DNA of 64,000 bases from Paramecium tetraurelia (GCF_000165425.1 NW_001799322.1:310001-374000); one strand, 5' to 3'. Positions 46,607 to 61,088 are shown, counted from the first letter of the stretch. A program made the numbers and translations. The notes: a model not told the origin generated them from the letters alone.

Positions 46607-48513
46607 TCAATCAAATAAAATTTGCTCACGAACTTTATAATATGATGGCTCCAATGAGGATGAATCTGAATATATTATAAATTAAATAGTATTTTAAAAT
46701 GTTGGCATCTACGTAAGTTGACATCGATTAATAGATATGTTACTATGAGGACCGATGTTATCTAAAAGTAAATGCGTGATTTCAGATATTATTTAAGCAT
46801 CCTCAAAAGGATTATTGTTATCGTTTTTATAAGTACTCTTATTGAAGTTGAGATTCTTTAAATTAAGGGGTTCATCGCTTAAAAAGAAGAATGTGAATTG
46901 AACCAATTTGAACTCTTTTACAGGTTGTTCATTTTATTTGTTATTTTCCGTTTCTAAGGGAGGCTATTTTTTCTCATTATCATGTTGTTAGAATTCCTCA
47001 ATTATCCTGAGATTTATCTGATTATTTTTGATATCCTTCCTAATCAACTCATCAAATATATTAATTAAGATTTGAGTGAGATATTTAATATTAATATTAA
47101 TAGAGGAGTTTTGATCTACATAATTGTGAAGTGCAAATTTCATTGAATAATGAGAGGATAGAGCTTGAAAATATTAATTAATTATTGCGATATATTGATG
47201 AAATTTGCAATTTTAAAGACTTAACTTCATCTCAGTAATTTTATTTTTCTAAAAAAATAAAATATAATTTCTAATGTAATTCATAATTGATAAATTAAGA
47301 CATTATAATTGCAGTATTTATTATTATTCCTTTTAATTTTCAAATCTAATTTTCTTCATCTCTTCATAAAGATTCGATTATTTTTTTAATATTTGATTAG
47401 ACATACTTATTATGACCTTTTGATATTCTTTAATCTAGCCTTCGTATTTATGAATCAATTTGGGAACTTATTCTGATTTTATAATGGCAATAATAATAGG
47501 TTTGCCCAAATTAAGAAATCTGATTTATAAACACATCTTCTTGGTTTCATTGTTGATCAAATCTTGTTAATAAATTTCTAACAAGCCATCCTTTTGCTCT
47601 TTGTAATTAAACGATTTTTCAAAACTCTGAATCCTTTGAAACAAAACTTCTTCCAAATTCAACACTTTTGTTGAATTCCTGTCTCTCTATTTATTTTAAT
47701 TCTCATTCTACTTCAACAGAATAAATGTCGATCTCAAAAATGTCTTTATCTATTCTGTTTCCTTTATATTCATTAGTTCTACAAACCTATTATTCTGAAA
47801 TTCTAGAACAAACTGTCGACTTCTATTGTCTAAGCTTACTGCAAACATAGCATCATTCACAAATTCATTGATCAAATCTCTATATTACAACGAATCAATA
47901 CTTTTGCTTATTAGAAATGAGATTCAGAGAAAAAGCTAGTCTAGATGTATACTCATTCATGTACCCCCAAATTCCAATAATAATGGTACACGAGATGGTC
48001 AAAAAGACAAAAGCTAGTGTTTCTACCTTGTATACATCAAAAATCCCCATCAACACAAAGGGCGTGATCATAGTATATGCAATTTTAAGCTTGTTATCAC
48101 TATATTGCATAGTAACAATAGCGAGAGAACAAGTGTTGAAGCCGAATATAAAATTAGGTCTAAATTATAGTGGTGATTTACATTTAGAAGCCAGCAGAAG
48201 CAATAAGAATGTTAGTGGTGATAGCCCAAACATAATAGAGTGAAAATATGGATTTTAAGTATGTCAAGATCTTTCTGCTTAATATCAATAAGGTGACACT
48301 TCCCATCAATGTCAAAGTCAACATTATGGATAGCAATAGTGTTTATTATTGAATAACGAAGGTTATAAGGCATATTAAGGCGGCTATACTTATTGTAAGG
48401 TTTAGAATGCGAAAGGATAACAGTCTAATCTTGTTCAAGTGATCCTCATACGAAGATTCGAATTCTGGATCGTGAAACTTTAAACTCCATTTATCAAAAG
48501 GTAGATTAAGCAT
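46607..48513 (-). CDS. Degenerate membrane histidine-kinase-like protein, 620 aa
   Basis: ATG at 48513; introns at 48160-48181 and 47880-47901; TGA at 46607. Residues 30-210 hold about six transmembrane helices in pairs (LLSIMLTLTLMGSVTLLIL, MITPFVLMGIFDVY, FVFLTISCTIIIGIWGY). A PAS-like middle follows (LINEFVNDAMFAVSLDNRS). The C-terminal third has histidine-kinase architecture: a helix IMNYIRNYILFFQ at the H-box without the His, ININIKYLTQILINIFDELI at the N-box with Asn lost, FTFFFLSDEPLN at the G1 box without DxGxG, and a final strand QNTIQFIIYSD. ATP binding and autophosphorylation are therefore unlikely. It may act as a sensor or dominant partner. Confidence 0.7.
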
Positions 48514-48784
48514 TGAACTGAAGATAAATTTTATTTAATATTTCTCTAATATTTTAAAAGTCTTAAAATAAATTCGATATACTATTGATAGTAGATGTAT
48601 TTTTTAGGGATATTGAAAATAATCTTTGGACTATAAGAAAAGTGTCTTTTACTATAAAATATTTAAATTTATTTATAAGCAAGATATGGCGATTAGATTT
48701 TAAAAGTAAAATTGAAAATTAATTGGCTTATTGAGCCAATAGGAATGATCAAACTTATAATATATATAAATATATAATTTATTA

Positions 48785-50703
48785 ATGGAAGGATACCTAT
48801 TGAAGTGGACTAACATTTTTCAAAGATGGTAACCACGGTATTTTATTCTTTACGATGACATCCTAACCTATTGTGAGTAAAAGGGCAGTTCTGTTGAAGG
48901 CCGAGTGAGTTTGAAGATATCTGGAATCTTCACAGTGGAAGATGATCCCTTGGAAATTTTGATACAGACAGGAACTAATGATTTAAAATTAAAGGCCAAT
49001 TCTCAATCCCAATTTGTAGATTGGTTTAAAGCATTATAAATTGCATAAGAGAAATCACAAAAAAACAAGGTTTAGAATTTTGAAAGCCAAATCAATGATC
49101 TGCTTTCTACAATATGGGTTACCTTTGCAGCCTTTGATGAAACTTTGAATACTCTTCAGATAAATTGCTCAAAATTTTAGTATGAATTAATTACTAAATT
49201 GCACACTCTTGGTTAGAATTTAAAGACATTTCTTACTTTGGGATTTACTTTAATAGAGTAGGAAAAGGAGAGATTTGAGAATGACGCCAATAGTGTATAC
49301 GAAAGTTTTAATGAAATGCAGAGTGTAATCCCGAATAATGGAATTCCGAAACAAATATAAATCAAGGTGCAAGAATTTGAATCTCCTCAAAGAGGAAACT
49401 CATTCAAAAGTATTCTAGAATCAATCAAGCATACATAACCAATTAAATATGTAAGATACATCATAATAAACTAGAGAAATCTTGTGAACAGTCCTGTGTT
49501 CACTAAAATATACATAACAGATGAACCAGAAAGATCTTGTTTGCCTTATAAATAGGATCCCAAAGAGAAATTCAATGTCTGGCCTTTTCTTAAATCCTGC
49601 ATTGGAAAGGATCTAACCAGAATTCCATTTCCTTGTAAAATTTATTATTAAATTTGAAGTGATATTCCATTAGCCAATGTCAGTTCTCTAGTTAATTGTA
49701 CAGCAATTTGCTTATTTTGATTAAATTAAGAAAGCTAGTTAATGTGAGGATTCTTGCAAAAGAATGTGTCACATAATTGCATTTACATTGTCTCGATGTT
49801 CATCTACATTAGATGGCCAAAAGAAACCATTTAATCCACTTTTAGGTGAAACCTTTGAGTTCTTAACGCCTGATTACAGTATTGTATGTGAGTAAGTGTC
49901 ACATCATCCGCCAGTATCCGTTATGCATTGTGAAGGAAAGGACTTCAAGTTTTGGTCATAGAATGATGCATCTATAGGATTTGGGGGAACCCATATAAAA
50001 ATATCGATAGTAGGTAAATCTCACATCTATTTAAAACGATTTAATGAGCATTATACTTTCGATATGCCGAATATGCATATTAAAAATCTGGTATTTGGTG
50101 AAAAGTATTTTGAACATGTTGGAAAGTTGAAATATATCAATCATCAGACAGGAGATATTGGTATGGTGGATTTAAGAGAGTATGGAGAAGGCAAAGTAAT
50201 CAATATTATTAAATTAAAAGAACTTCTCTTAAGTCTAGGCTGAAGTGAGAGATTCCAATCAGAATCTCAGATACTAGATTAGTGGCTTTTATAATTCAGC
50301 CTTATACGTTGGTAACGAATTGCTTTGGTAGAGGATTATGCCAACCAAGGAGGCGTATTACTTTTATAATTATATCCCTTTACAAATGCAAGCGAACTAT
50401 CTCAATACAGAAATTTTACTTGTAATTTAGACTCATTCATTATTTAAGCAAATACCCTGCACAGATTCACGTTTGAGACCTGACATCGCAGCCTTGGAAC
50501 ATGGCTGGAAAGAGATTGGACAAGATGAGAAAGTAAGAATGGAGGAGAAGTAAAGAGAGAAGAGAAGAATTATGGAATAAAGAAATGAGGTTCATGTTCC
50601 TAAGTTCTTTGAGATAAAAGAAGATGTTGATACAAGATCCAAAGGATATGTGTTCAAAGGAAATTATTGGACAGAGAAGCACGAAGTAATGGATATATTT
50701 TGA
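48785..50703 (+). CDS. Oxysterol-binding protein (OSBP/ORP) with N-terminal PH domain, 622 aa
   Basis: ATG at 48785; introns at 49635-49659 and 50196-50220; TGA 50701-50703. Residues 1-90 form a PH domain (MEGYLLKWTNIFQRWQPRYF, ILYDDILTYCEQK), which binds phosphoinositides. The ORD lipid-transfer domain has NPLLGETFEFL and the family signature EQVSHHPPVSVMH, then FGGTHIKI and a C-terminal TDSRLRPDIAALEHGWKE. ORPs exchange sterol or phosphatidylserine for PI4P at membrane contacts. An FFAT motif is not evident. The gene is convergent with eIF2A, 30 bp between stops. Confidence 0.94.
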
Positions 50704-50733
50704 TCAATTTTATTTGTATTTCGATATATTTAA

Positions 50734-52413
50734 TCAATCCTGCCATATAGGATAACAATTCTACCCTACATCTTGATTAGGCTCATATTGAAAGTCATTT
50801 GGAGGACCTTGCTTTTATTTTTATTTATTGTTTTGATGATTCATATGTCTATTCTACTTCTGTTTTTATTTTTTTTCTAATTTCATCTATTGTTATTATA
50901 GGTGTTGCTAATGTTATTATTCTAATTCTTCTGCAGTGGGTTATTGAATAATAGGTTCTTGTCTCCTCATGAAGATTTGTTTCTGGGGTGCTGGTTTAAG
51001 AGGCACTGCAGTTTGGACCAATTAAACTTGTTATTAATTTTGGGGTGAAGATCTTAAAGTCTATAATTTTTCATCTTTCTGCAACTTCCTAGGTTGATCA
51101 TTGACCTTGGCTTCCTTCATTTATTTGATAAAGTCTAGATGTTAGATGATATACAATACCAACTCCCGTAGTTAGATTAATCTGCTTTGATTATTTGACT
51201 TCTTCTACAATATTGATTTAGATATTCAAATTATTATCATTGACCCATTTAATCTCATACAGTTCTTCAAACTTCTCCTTACGTAATAAGTCACCGTATT
51301 TAGAGCATATAATAAATTAGTTATCAACTCTCAATCTTGGAAAAGTTGTAGCCAATAAAAAGTGTTCTCCATTAGGACTCCATTCAAACTACACTACTTT
51401 GTCCTATCTAGTTTAGCCAACCTTCTTGAGACTGTCCATCTCATAAATATATATGTCTCCAGTCAGATTTCCAAATCCACACAGAGCAACTAAATTATTC
51501 TTAGGAAAAATTGAATTTATATGAGCTTGAAGTATTAAATATTCTTTTTCTCCTTGTTTATTAAATAGAATTGCACCTGCTGGCATATATCCAGTTATTA
51601 CTATAAATCCATTCTAGACCCATTGGACATCGTGAATAGGTCCTTCAAACAATTCTATATTCTATAATTTATCTTCAGTCCAATGATTTAGGTGATGAGT
51701 ACCAAAATAACTCTGGTTGGTGTGATCATCTAGGGTCTATGACCATATTAATAGGATTGTTCCATCGTTTGACCACAACTATTTAACTTCGTTCGAGGGG
51801 GGAATTTAATGTTCGAAATGCTTATTCTTATCATAGTGATCAATAATCAGTTGGCAATCTTTTAAATCTTCCAAATGTTTTATTAAAGTAACAGATGATA
51901 AGTATAATGAATCCCTTTAGGTTGAAATCGTAAAATCGCCATACTCTGGGCATTTAAATTATTTCAGCTATTAGAAAGTTGCTGTTTCATAAACTATTCC
52001 CTTGCAAAAGCAAAGTGATCCTGTTGAATCAAATTTAACGTCATGTGGAAATGCCTTAACAAAATTCTATGTTTTTGTAGAAAATAACATGGTTTCCTTG
52101 GCTGACAATATAATGTATTCGAAATCCGGAGAGAATGAAATTGCCTACACTCTCATTTGAATATTAAACTTGTTGTTACCCCAGTGTTCAACGCCGAAAT
52201 CTCCTCCAAACTACATTTTAATAGATGAAATACCACAATACTATATTTTGAGATTGCCATACATTTTATATTAGGTTGATCGGATATTTAAGTTGAGTTA
52301 GTGAATGTGTTATCCAATCCATCTAATCCGTGTTAATGTCTATATACAACAGAATAAGTTAATTCAGGAAGAGATTCTTATTATGTAAGGAGGAGTTGAT
52401 ATAATTGCTGCAT
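50734..52413 (-). CDS. Eukaryotic translation initiation factor 2A (eIF2A), 543 aa
   Basis: ATG at 52413; introns at 52211-52233 and 51135-51159; TGA at 50734. A WD-type beta-propeller fills most of the protein, with the eIF2A segments VALCGFGNLTGDIYIYEM, VVQFEWSPNGEHFLLATT and FPRLRVDNQFIICSKYGDLL. A Lys/Gln-rich unstructured tail follows, ending GPPNDFQYEP. eIF2A delivers initiator tRNA to 40S subunits in a GTP-independent way and is not the eIF2 alpha subunit. The tail carries many TAA/TAG glutamines. Confidence 0.9.
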
Positions 52414-52556
52414 TCTTGAGTATTAAATATTTAATTAATTATTGATTAATATCCATGCCATAAGCTATGATCAATGGCAACACTATCTTACGTAGATATA
52501 TTATGTAGAATTTAAATTACACCAATTGAATCAAAAAAAATCAATATTCTAAATCT

Positions 52557-54150
52557 TCATATTCCATCTTGAGTAGATTGATTAACCTAAGTAGCTTCCT
52601 CTTCCTCTTCTTCCTTGGGTAATTTCACTCTAGAGAAACAGATTGCCGCAGCCAGAAATGATAGAAACAACAATAGACATCCATAGAAGGCTTGAGTTCT
52701 AGTGATGATTAGGAGGTGTAATTTTACTTATTTTGGTCATGAGTTATTACTGAAAGAATCTCACCGAAAACGAAACTCCATATATGTACGCCGGCCAGTA
52801 AAAAGCCTACTGCTATGGTTTGATTAATAGGATGGAGGACTTTGCATGCTAATTCAAGTTGCAATGGTATGCAAGGGATCACAAAGAAGCCAAGAACCTA
52901 TAAATCTAAATTAGAATACTGAATAGCATATCAACACAAGAGGCAGACTTTCAGTCATCAAGGCAAAGTAACTCAAACCCAAACTAGCTAAAACAGGGAT
53001 CAAATTGAACAAAACTATTTTCTTATGATTCAAATGGTATTTTCTGATTAATATGGAGTACATGACTGAACTAACAAATCCACATACAATAGGAGAACTT
53101 TCTGAACTGTAAAAGGTAAATAATTTACATATGAAACTGGTTTATGAGGGGGTGAAACCAAAGGGATTAAAAAGGTACGAAATGACGACAGCCAAAGCAT
53201 GAAATCCACCCATCAACAGACTATAACATACGAAAAGTAGGAGCTAATAGTATGATATATTTATGAAATACAAAATTTTTATTCTTCGCTGTGATCTTCA
53301 AGGATTGCATGTATGTAAACTCATCTCTAAATTTATTGATTGGACCAGGTGGAGTAGGGGGACTTGGTCTAAAGAATAGAATGGCAGGAATTAAAATAGC
53401 ACTAAAGATTTCTAATTCAATAACCATCAGTTCTCCTGTTAGCCATTTACCATCATCAGGATCAGTTTCATATTGATATCCCTTGAATATCTAGCCTGGC
53501 ACTATAACACTTTATGAGAAATATGTTGTATAATGTACCCAAAAACACTTGAACATGTAATGATGAATGAGAAGGCGATCATAACAGTAGTCTTATCCTC
53601 GGGTCTGAACCATTCTTTTGCAACATTGGCTTAAATGTTGATAATGAAGGGTCTCCCCATTCCAGCAATAAGGGATCCCAAAATAACAGTGTAAAATCTA
53701 TATTTTAGTGGAACTATACAACCTCTCTGATATAATTGTGGCCGTTCTGATTAATGCACCTAGCAATGTTAATGCACATCCAATTTTGAGACTAACTGAA
53801 ATATCTGTTTGATTGACAATAAATGTTTCTGATTTTAAGATTGATTGAATTACATACAAAAGTCAAAAGAGGATGCATTAGTAGAAATCCATTGGCAGCT
53901 AATGAAACAACAAATGTTGGGATATCATAAACTGCTGCCAAAACTGATGCGATTGGATTGCAAGTTGAAAACATCATAGATGAACAGATCTTTAAATTAC
54001 AAATTCAGATACAGTGGAGAATGCAAAAAAGGATGCCATTATATATCTCCTTGTGTAAACTTTATATTCTTCAATTTAGTCATTGATTTCTGGTTTGGCC
54101 AGATGAACCATAGCTAATTCCATTTCCATTTCATTCAATTTTTCGTCCAT
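52557..54150 (-). CDS. FLVCR-like major-facilitator transporter, 470 aa
   Basis: ATG at 54150; seven introns (53990-54012, 53829-53853, 53698-53722, 53510-53538, 53244-53271, 52898-52919, 52699-52727) join 471 codons ending at TGA 52557. About twelve helices, with FLVCR-family features: AAVYDIPTFVVSLAANGF, KIGCALTLLGALIRTA, GMGRPFIINIQANVAKEWF, NKNFLLLFVCYSLLMGGF, PFGFTP and a GFFVIPCIPLQLELA helix. The C-terminus is acidic (KEEEEEA). FLVCR proteins move haem, choline or ethanolamine across membranes; substrate here is unknown. Intron choices are supported by recovered helices and an exact multiple of three. Confidence 0.88.
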
Positions 54151-54253
54151 TTAATTAAAAACAATAGAACAATTTATATATCTGTAGAATATAGTTTTTA
54201 TATTTAACTAGTTTTGTTAGGGAGGAATATATTTAATAAAACATTACAATAAA

Positions 54254-55455
54254 TGATCAATTAAGGTAGATCAAATGATGCTGCAGTGTTCAGGGCGCTC
54301 CTCAACACTTAAGCTTAAATATTTTGCTATTAAGTGATTGCTGAGGGAACTCAATATCATTAAGAAGGAAACTACTCCCGCAGAGGGAGTAGCTGCTAGA
54401 CCCCTATAACTAAACCTCTTTTTATGGCATGCAAATATTAGAGGCCCAGTAAGAACTTCTTATAAAGGTGGGATCTTTCACCTTGAATTAATTATACCCT
54501 CAAAATATCCATATGAACTACCCTAAGTAAGAACTTTTATTTAATTACCTCATCCTAATCTGACTTTGAATTCTATTTGTCTAGACATACTCCAGCCTCG
54601 AAATCCTGAGGACAAATAGTAAAAAGATTTGTCAAGTGATTACACAATTTAAACTCTCCTATTATGGTTGCAGGCCTTTTTGTTTTAAGAATTAAAAAGA
54701 ACAGATAATTATCTTAAACTGCTCACTGAAACCAAATAAGCTGTTATAGTTGCCAATAATTTTAAATGTTCTGACAAGGATTGTAAACATAACGCTAAAG
54801 AATCGAAAATTGAATATTATATTAACACATAACCTGAGTAATAATTATTAGAATAATAATTCATCTGTTACAATAATACTAAGTTAAGTTACAAAAAAAC
54901 CATAATTTGATGATGTAACCAATATGAAATAGAATAATTGTTTAGGAATCCTATTGGATGTGTGAAAAGTGCCGAGGACTGGAGCAATCAAGCAAGCAGT
55001 TCCATCTTAAGATTATGTTTCAATCAAAGCCTTTATAAATGAAAAGATCAATTAATTCTTTGTATAAAAAGTATACTCATTGATTGCCTCTTTATTTTGG
55101 TAAGACTGATAAAAAGGGAGAGTGTTGTATATGGAAGGATGGCCTTATATCTTTATCGTCAACACGTTAAACATTAATCGATGAGGAGAAATTTAAAATT
55201 TATAAGGCAGGAACAGGAACATTTATATATATATATTAAACTATTATGATTAGATTAGAGAAAAAAAGGTAGGGGAAAAGAAACCTAAAAGCTTTAAAAA
55301 ATAACAAAATACAACTAAATTTGAAGTAAAGATCTTAAAAGTGTCAAAGAGTTCTTAGGTCTTTAAAGGATGTTAACGTAAATTCTAGAATTTGAATGAT
55401 GAGTTTGAGAATTAGATTATATCTAATACATTACATATTATTTTATTAAGATAGC
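54254..55455 (+). pseudogene. Ubiquitin-conjugating enzyme (E2) family pseudogene
   Basis: A UBC domain can be read: LLRELNIIKKETTPAEG, NLFLWHANIRGP, GGIFHLELIIPSKYPYELP and the active-site region LNSICLDILQ with its cysteine. A long C-terminal part follows, including KCSDKDCKHNAKES and LPLYFGKTDKKG. The frame holds an in-frame TGA at 54335-54337 where an Arg is expected before LLRELN, a frame slip near 55055 and another TGA where Trp would precede LPLYFG. No short introns cure these. The catalytic core is otherwise well kept, so decay looks recent. The 5' exon (ATG 54254) and intron are uncertain. Confidence 0.7.
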
Positions 55456-55456
55456 A

Positions 55457-55800
55457 TTAATGTAATTTTTGAATACATTTCTTAAAATAATGTAATTGAA
55501 AAATTAAATATATTTTATTATAAGATGATTTAAGAAGGTGTTGTGGATTTCTTAAAACAAAAACCTTAAAGCCTTCTTTCATACAATAATTAAAAAGGAT
55601 CGTCTCGTCCAAAGAGTTAATAAAAATATGGTAATCAACAATAATCTTAATTGCGTCCCCCATCATCATAACTTTAGAGTGTTAGTGGAGCTGTAAAACA
55701 CAAGTAATATATTCACAAAAAGAACAATCTGATGATGAATAGGTAGTCTCATGCTCAATTGCAGCAATAATAAAAGGATGATCACAATTGTTATGAAATC
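55457..55800 (-). CDS. Possible small ORF, unassigned
   Basis: The minus strand is open from about 55780 to a TGA near 55457 (MMMGDAIKIIVDYHIFINSL in its middle, preceded by a Cys/His-rich piece CDHPFII and SDCSFCEYITCVLQ). No ATG starts the upstream part, so an intron or a later start at 55669 would be needed. It might be a real gene squeezed between the E2 pseudogene and the SAXO-like gene, or chance openness under a one-stop code. Confidence 0.3.
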
Positions 55801-55827
55801 ACTCCTTAACTATTATCGGAAATAAGT

Positions 55828-56769
55828 ATGGATGATCCCATTTGGAAACGAATTCTTCCAGAGAATCTGAGTCTGAATGAGAAACAACTCATACAATTAC
55901 TCGATGAAAATACAGATTATTTTTATCATAACTTAAAGTTGTGTGCTTGTTTCAAATGCACTTGTGGAAGATGCAAATGTGATGCTAGTACCCAAGTCAA
56001 ACTCAAACTTAATGGAATTTTCTTAACAAATTATGATAAAGATTTTGTAAACAATCACAAATCAAAAAAAAGTGTAACAAATCCACTCAATTAAAAAACA
56101 TACGATACCAATTTTATGGATCAAAAATCTATAAATTTGAAATCTCTCTATTAATAAGATTATCAATAATAACCTCTTGAATTTTAACCAAATCTAAAAA
56201 AACATTCTAACCAATAAATTGGGTCTGTGTCCAATCTAACAAGTTACAGAGTATTTATCTAATTCTAACTTAGTCTAATTACAATGATTGGGGCACTAAT
56301 TATCATAAATATACTCCATTCCCTCACATAAGCACTAGTCCTGACATCAAATTCATTGGCACCTCCCAATACAAAGACTCATATATGTCTCCAAACAGAT
56401 GGAGCATTAATAATGCACATTATTTCAAGACTTCTTTGTAAACAATCTCTCCATATTTTAGAACACCTATACCAACTGGATAGTTTGAAGGATAAACTAC
56501 ACATAAAACTAGTTTCATTCCATACTCAACATCTCATAAATCTTAGATTGATCGACAACACGTATTGAATATTAACAATTTAGGTTTACGAAAAGATACC
56601 TACTTTTGAAGGGTAATTTATATCGACAGAAATGCATGATTACATTCAAAAAGAGGATAAGAATTGTCCAGCCAAATAATTTTAAAAAATATTTCGTTAA
56701 TAAATGGCAGATAAACTTTTCAAAAAAAAATAACAATTCCTCAAAAACTAAATATAATAAAATTATTGA
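55828..56769 (+). CDS. SAXO-like axonemal microtubule-stabiliser protein, 298 aa
   Basis: ATG at 55828; introns at 56251-56273 and 56562-56583; TGA 56767-56769. A Cys-rich N-terminal segment (LCACFKCTCGRCKCD) matches the short cysteine motif at the start of SAXO/FAM154 proteins. Downstream are spaced Tyr/Pro/Phe modules (YNDWGTNYHKYTPFP, TSQYKDSYMSP, PTFEGQFISTEMHDY) like the Mn modules that bind along microtubules. The C-terminus is Lys/Gln-rich. SAXO proteins sit inside or along axonemal and basal-body microtubules, which fits a ciliate. The match is by motif, not alignment. Confidence 0.75.
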
Positions 56770-56792
56770 TATTTAAAAGAATATACACACAA

Positions 56793-57555
56793 TCAATGTT
56801 ATTTATTTTTTTTCTTTTTTTTTTATCCTTCATATTATAATTCAGGTCTTCTTTAATTATCTTATATTTCGTATTTTTTCTATGTGATTTTACCATTTTC
56901 ATTTCTTTTTTCAATTACAGTAGTTTTACCTCCATTTTTGATAGTCTCTTTAGTTACAGTAACTTATTTGCCATTACTAAAATAAATTAATATTTCTACA
57001 TAAATTATGTGGTTGTTGATATTGATTTTGAATAACCACCCTAATTATTATCAAAAAAGGGAGGGTCGATAAAATTGTTTATCATAGATCCAAAAATAGA
57101 GTTCCTGTTCTTCTTCTTCTACTTCTTTCTTCTTCGATTCTCAAATATCATAAATTCATCGTCATCTGATCCGAACAAAAGATCTCCGGAACAAAAGAAA
57201 TTATTAAATATTTCAAAAGGATCAAATGTGAAAAACCCAAAATCACCATCCTCTTCATGTTAATGGATTTATTCCTCCATACTATAAATACTAGAAATAA
57301 TATTATACCCTTAATGACCATATTGATCATAAATTTTTCTCTTTCCTATATCAGATAGAACAGAATAAGCCTCTCCTATTTGTTTGAACATTTCTTGAGC
57401 CTTCTCTTTATTTTCTGGATTTTTATCCTATAATATTGTATAATCTATACAGGATGCCATTGCAAAGCTAATTTTCTGTATTATTTTTTGATTTCATCTG
57501 GAGTAGCTGCTCTATTTATTCCAAGTGTCACATAATAACACTCCTTTTGTATCAT
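56793..57555 (-). CDS. DnaJ/Hsp40 co-chaperone (DNAJB6-like), 238 aa
   Basis: ATG at 57555; introns at 57428-57450 and 56977-56999; TGA at 56793. The J domain has [33 protein letters not shown] with the HPD triad split by the first intron, and [22 protein letters not shown] Gly/Phe/Asp-rich segment ([19 protein letters not shown]) and a C-terminal beta part ([19 protein letters not shown]) follow, as in DNAJB6/B7. It stimulates Hsp70 ATPase and may hold misfolded proteins. It converges on the SAXO-like gene with 23 bp between stops. Confidence 0.92.
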
Positions 57556-57814
57556 TTCCTTAAATAAAAAAATATTGGCATGCTATATTTTTATTATAAA
57601 ACTTCATTCGAATTTTCTAGAATTCATAATTTTAGTTATATTATGAGATTAATTTAACTTCATTACACTTTAAGGTTGTCTAACTTAAAACTTGAAAAAA
57701 GATATATATTTAGATTGTCTTTTAGAGAACCATCAATAAAAGTACTTATATATTATAATATATGAAAAATTTTAATTGTAACTAATTATTTTTTTAAATA
57801 ATATTTAATATTTC

Positions 57815-59294
57815 TCAATCTTTTAAATCAACATAATTCTTTTTGCTTTAAAATAAACTTTGTATTTCATTCTTTGTTAAACCCTTTGTTTCAAAAAAAA
57901 AGAAATAAAACATAGCTTCCAATAATAGGCATACTGCTGCAAATATCCCAAAATTGAATTGTAGACTCAATTATTCAACTATGATGGGAAAGATTTGAGC
58001 CAAGGCTGCACAACTGAACCAATTAATAAAAGTGACTAATGATATTCCTTTGGCTGGTAGGACTTCTGATAGATAGACCCAAAACACAGGGCCCAAAGAA
58101 AGACTATACGAAATGACATAAATAACTAGAAACACTAAATTGAATATCTAATAGTATTGTTCTTAATTTTCTCCTGATGACTAAATCGAGATGATTACAC
58201 AAATGAATGTTAATGATATAAAACAGAATGCGTTACCAATTAATAAGACAATTCTTCTCCCTGCTCTATTAATCATAATACTGCTGAATATAGAGGCTGT
58301 AATACTTACTAAACCATTTGTGACATTTGCTAAATTTATTAATGTAGTGTTATCATTTGTCATGGCACCAATAATAGAACCAGCATAAAAGTTGACAGCA
58401 TTAATTCCAGCAAATTATTATAACACTCCGAAGATCATACAGAGAATCATACTTTTTTTATACGATTTACTAAATAGGTCTTTAATGCTTTGATCCTCTT
58501 CCTACATATTCTGTTTAATTTATAGTAGTAATTCCTCGATTTCTTCATTTGTAGTCGTACTTGGATAGGAACTTTAAATTTATAATATGGCTTTTTCATC
58601 ATTTCCATTCTTCACTTACTCAAATGGCAAATCTGATCTCAAAATTGAAAGCATGCCAAAAAGGCGGATAACACAGGGAATAGCTGTAAACATGAAAATC
58701 ATCTTCCAATTGTTAAAACCTAAATATCCATAATATTAATCCACATTATATTCAGAGGCAGGCTATCCGATAAATATCCATTAGATTGCAAAACCTAATG
58801 TTAAACCGACCATCATTAGACATGGACCGAGTCCAACAAATATTCCCACATTGTTTAGAGGCACAAAATGATAGATGTATTGAATTACTAAAGCACTATT
58901 CAATCCTGTCAAAAATCCTTATAAGGTTCTACATAAGATTAAAACACTTAAGTTTTGTATTGTGAACAGCAATCCTATGCAGATTCCAATTATGTCAAAG
59001 AGAATGAAGGTAACTCGATAATTGAGTCTCTTAACTATCATCGCTATAAATATATCACACTATCATATTACATGACACTAGAGCTGCAACAGCAGCCCCG
59101 ATTGGAAGTGATGCATTTATGAATCCTTCAATGACACTCTTGTTGGGAGATGTTATAAATTCCAACACATAAGCAATAGAATCCTAAGTAATTGCGTAAT
59201 ATGTTAGAGCATAGCCAATATAAAGGTATCCCATGGTTATAAACAGAACTTTGCATAAAAGATCACAAAAGAGTGTATTATCTTATTTACTCAT
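57815..59294 (-). CDS. Sugar transporter (SLC2/GLUT-like MFS), 483 aa
   Basis: ATG at 59294, one 28-nt intron at 59044-59071, TGA at 57815. Twelve helices with sugar-porter motifs: ASLPIGAAVAALVS, QGFLTGLNSALVIQYI, a central loop of about 60 residues, QQFAGINAVNFYAGSI (the QLSGINAxxYY motif), RAGRRIVLLIG, SYSLSLGPVFWVYLSEVLP and the closing FFETKGLTKNEIQ (ETKG). It probably moves hexose or a related polyol by facilitated diffusion or proton symport. The GRR and ETKG motifs are intact, so it looks functional. Confidence 0.93.
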
Positions 59295-59322
59295 TATTAT
59301 GAATTTGATGTTATCATTAATA

Positions 59323-60954
<1,632 letters not shown>

Positions 60955-61088
60955 TATTAATATAATTTTATTTATAGTATTTACTAACTAATATTACTTA
61001 TTAGCCTTATAACAAACAACCTCCAAACACTCTCAATCCAAAATTACTTAATTATTTCTTCCATATTCTTATTATCATATAAATATTT

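Noticed and set aside
53491-53510. A 20-nt GTG-type intron in the FLVCR-like gene
   Set aside because: The 29-nt GTA-type intron at 53510-53538 restores the same frame, has the usual start and gives a better family match.
54364-54392. Palindrome ACTCCC/GGGAGT as a regulatory hairpin
   Set aside because: It lies within the UBC reading frame and is explained by coding for the TTPAEG segment.
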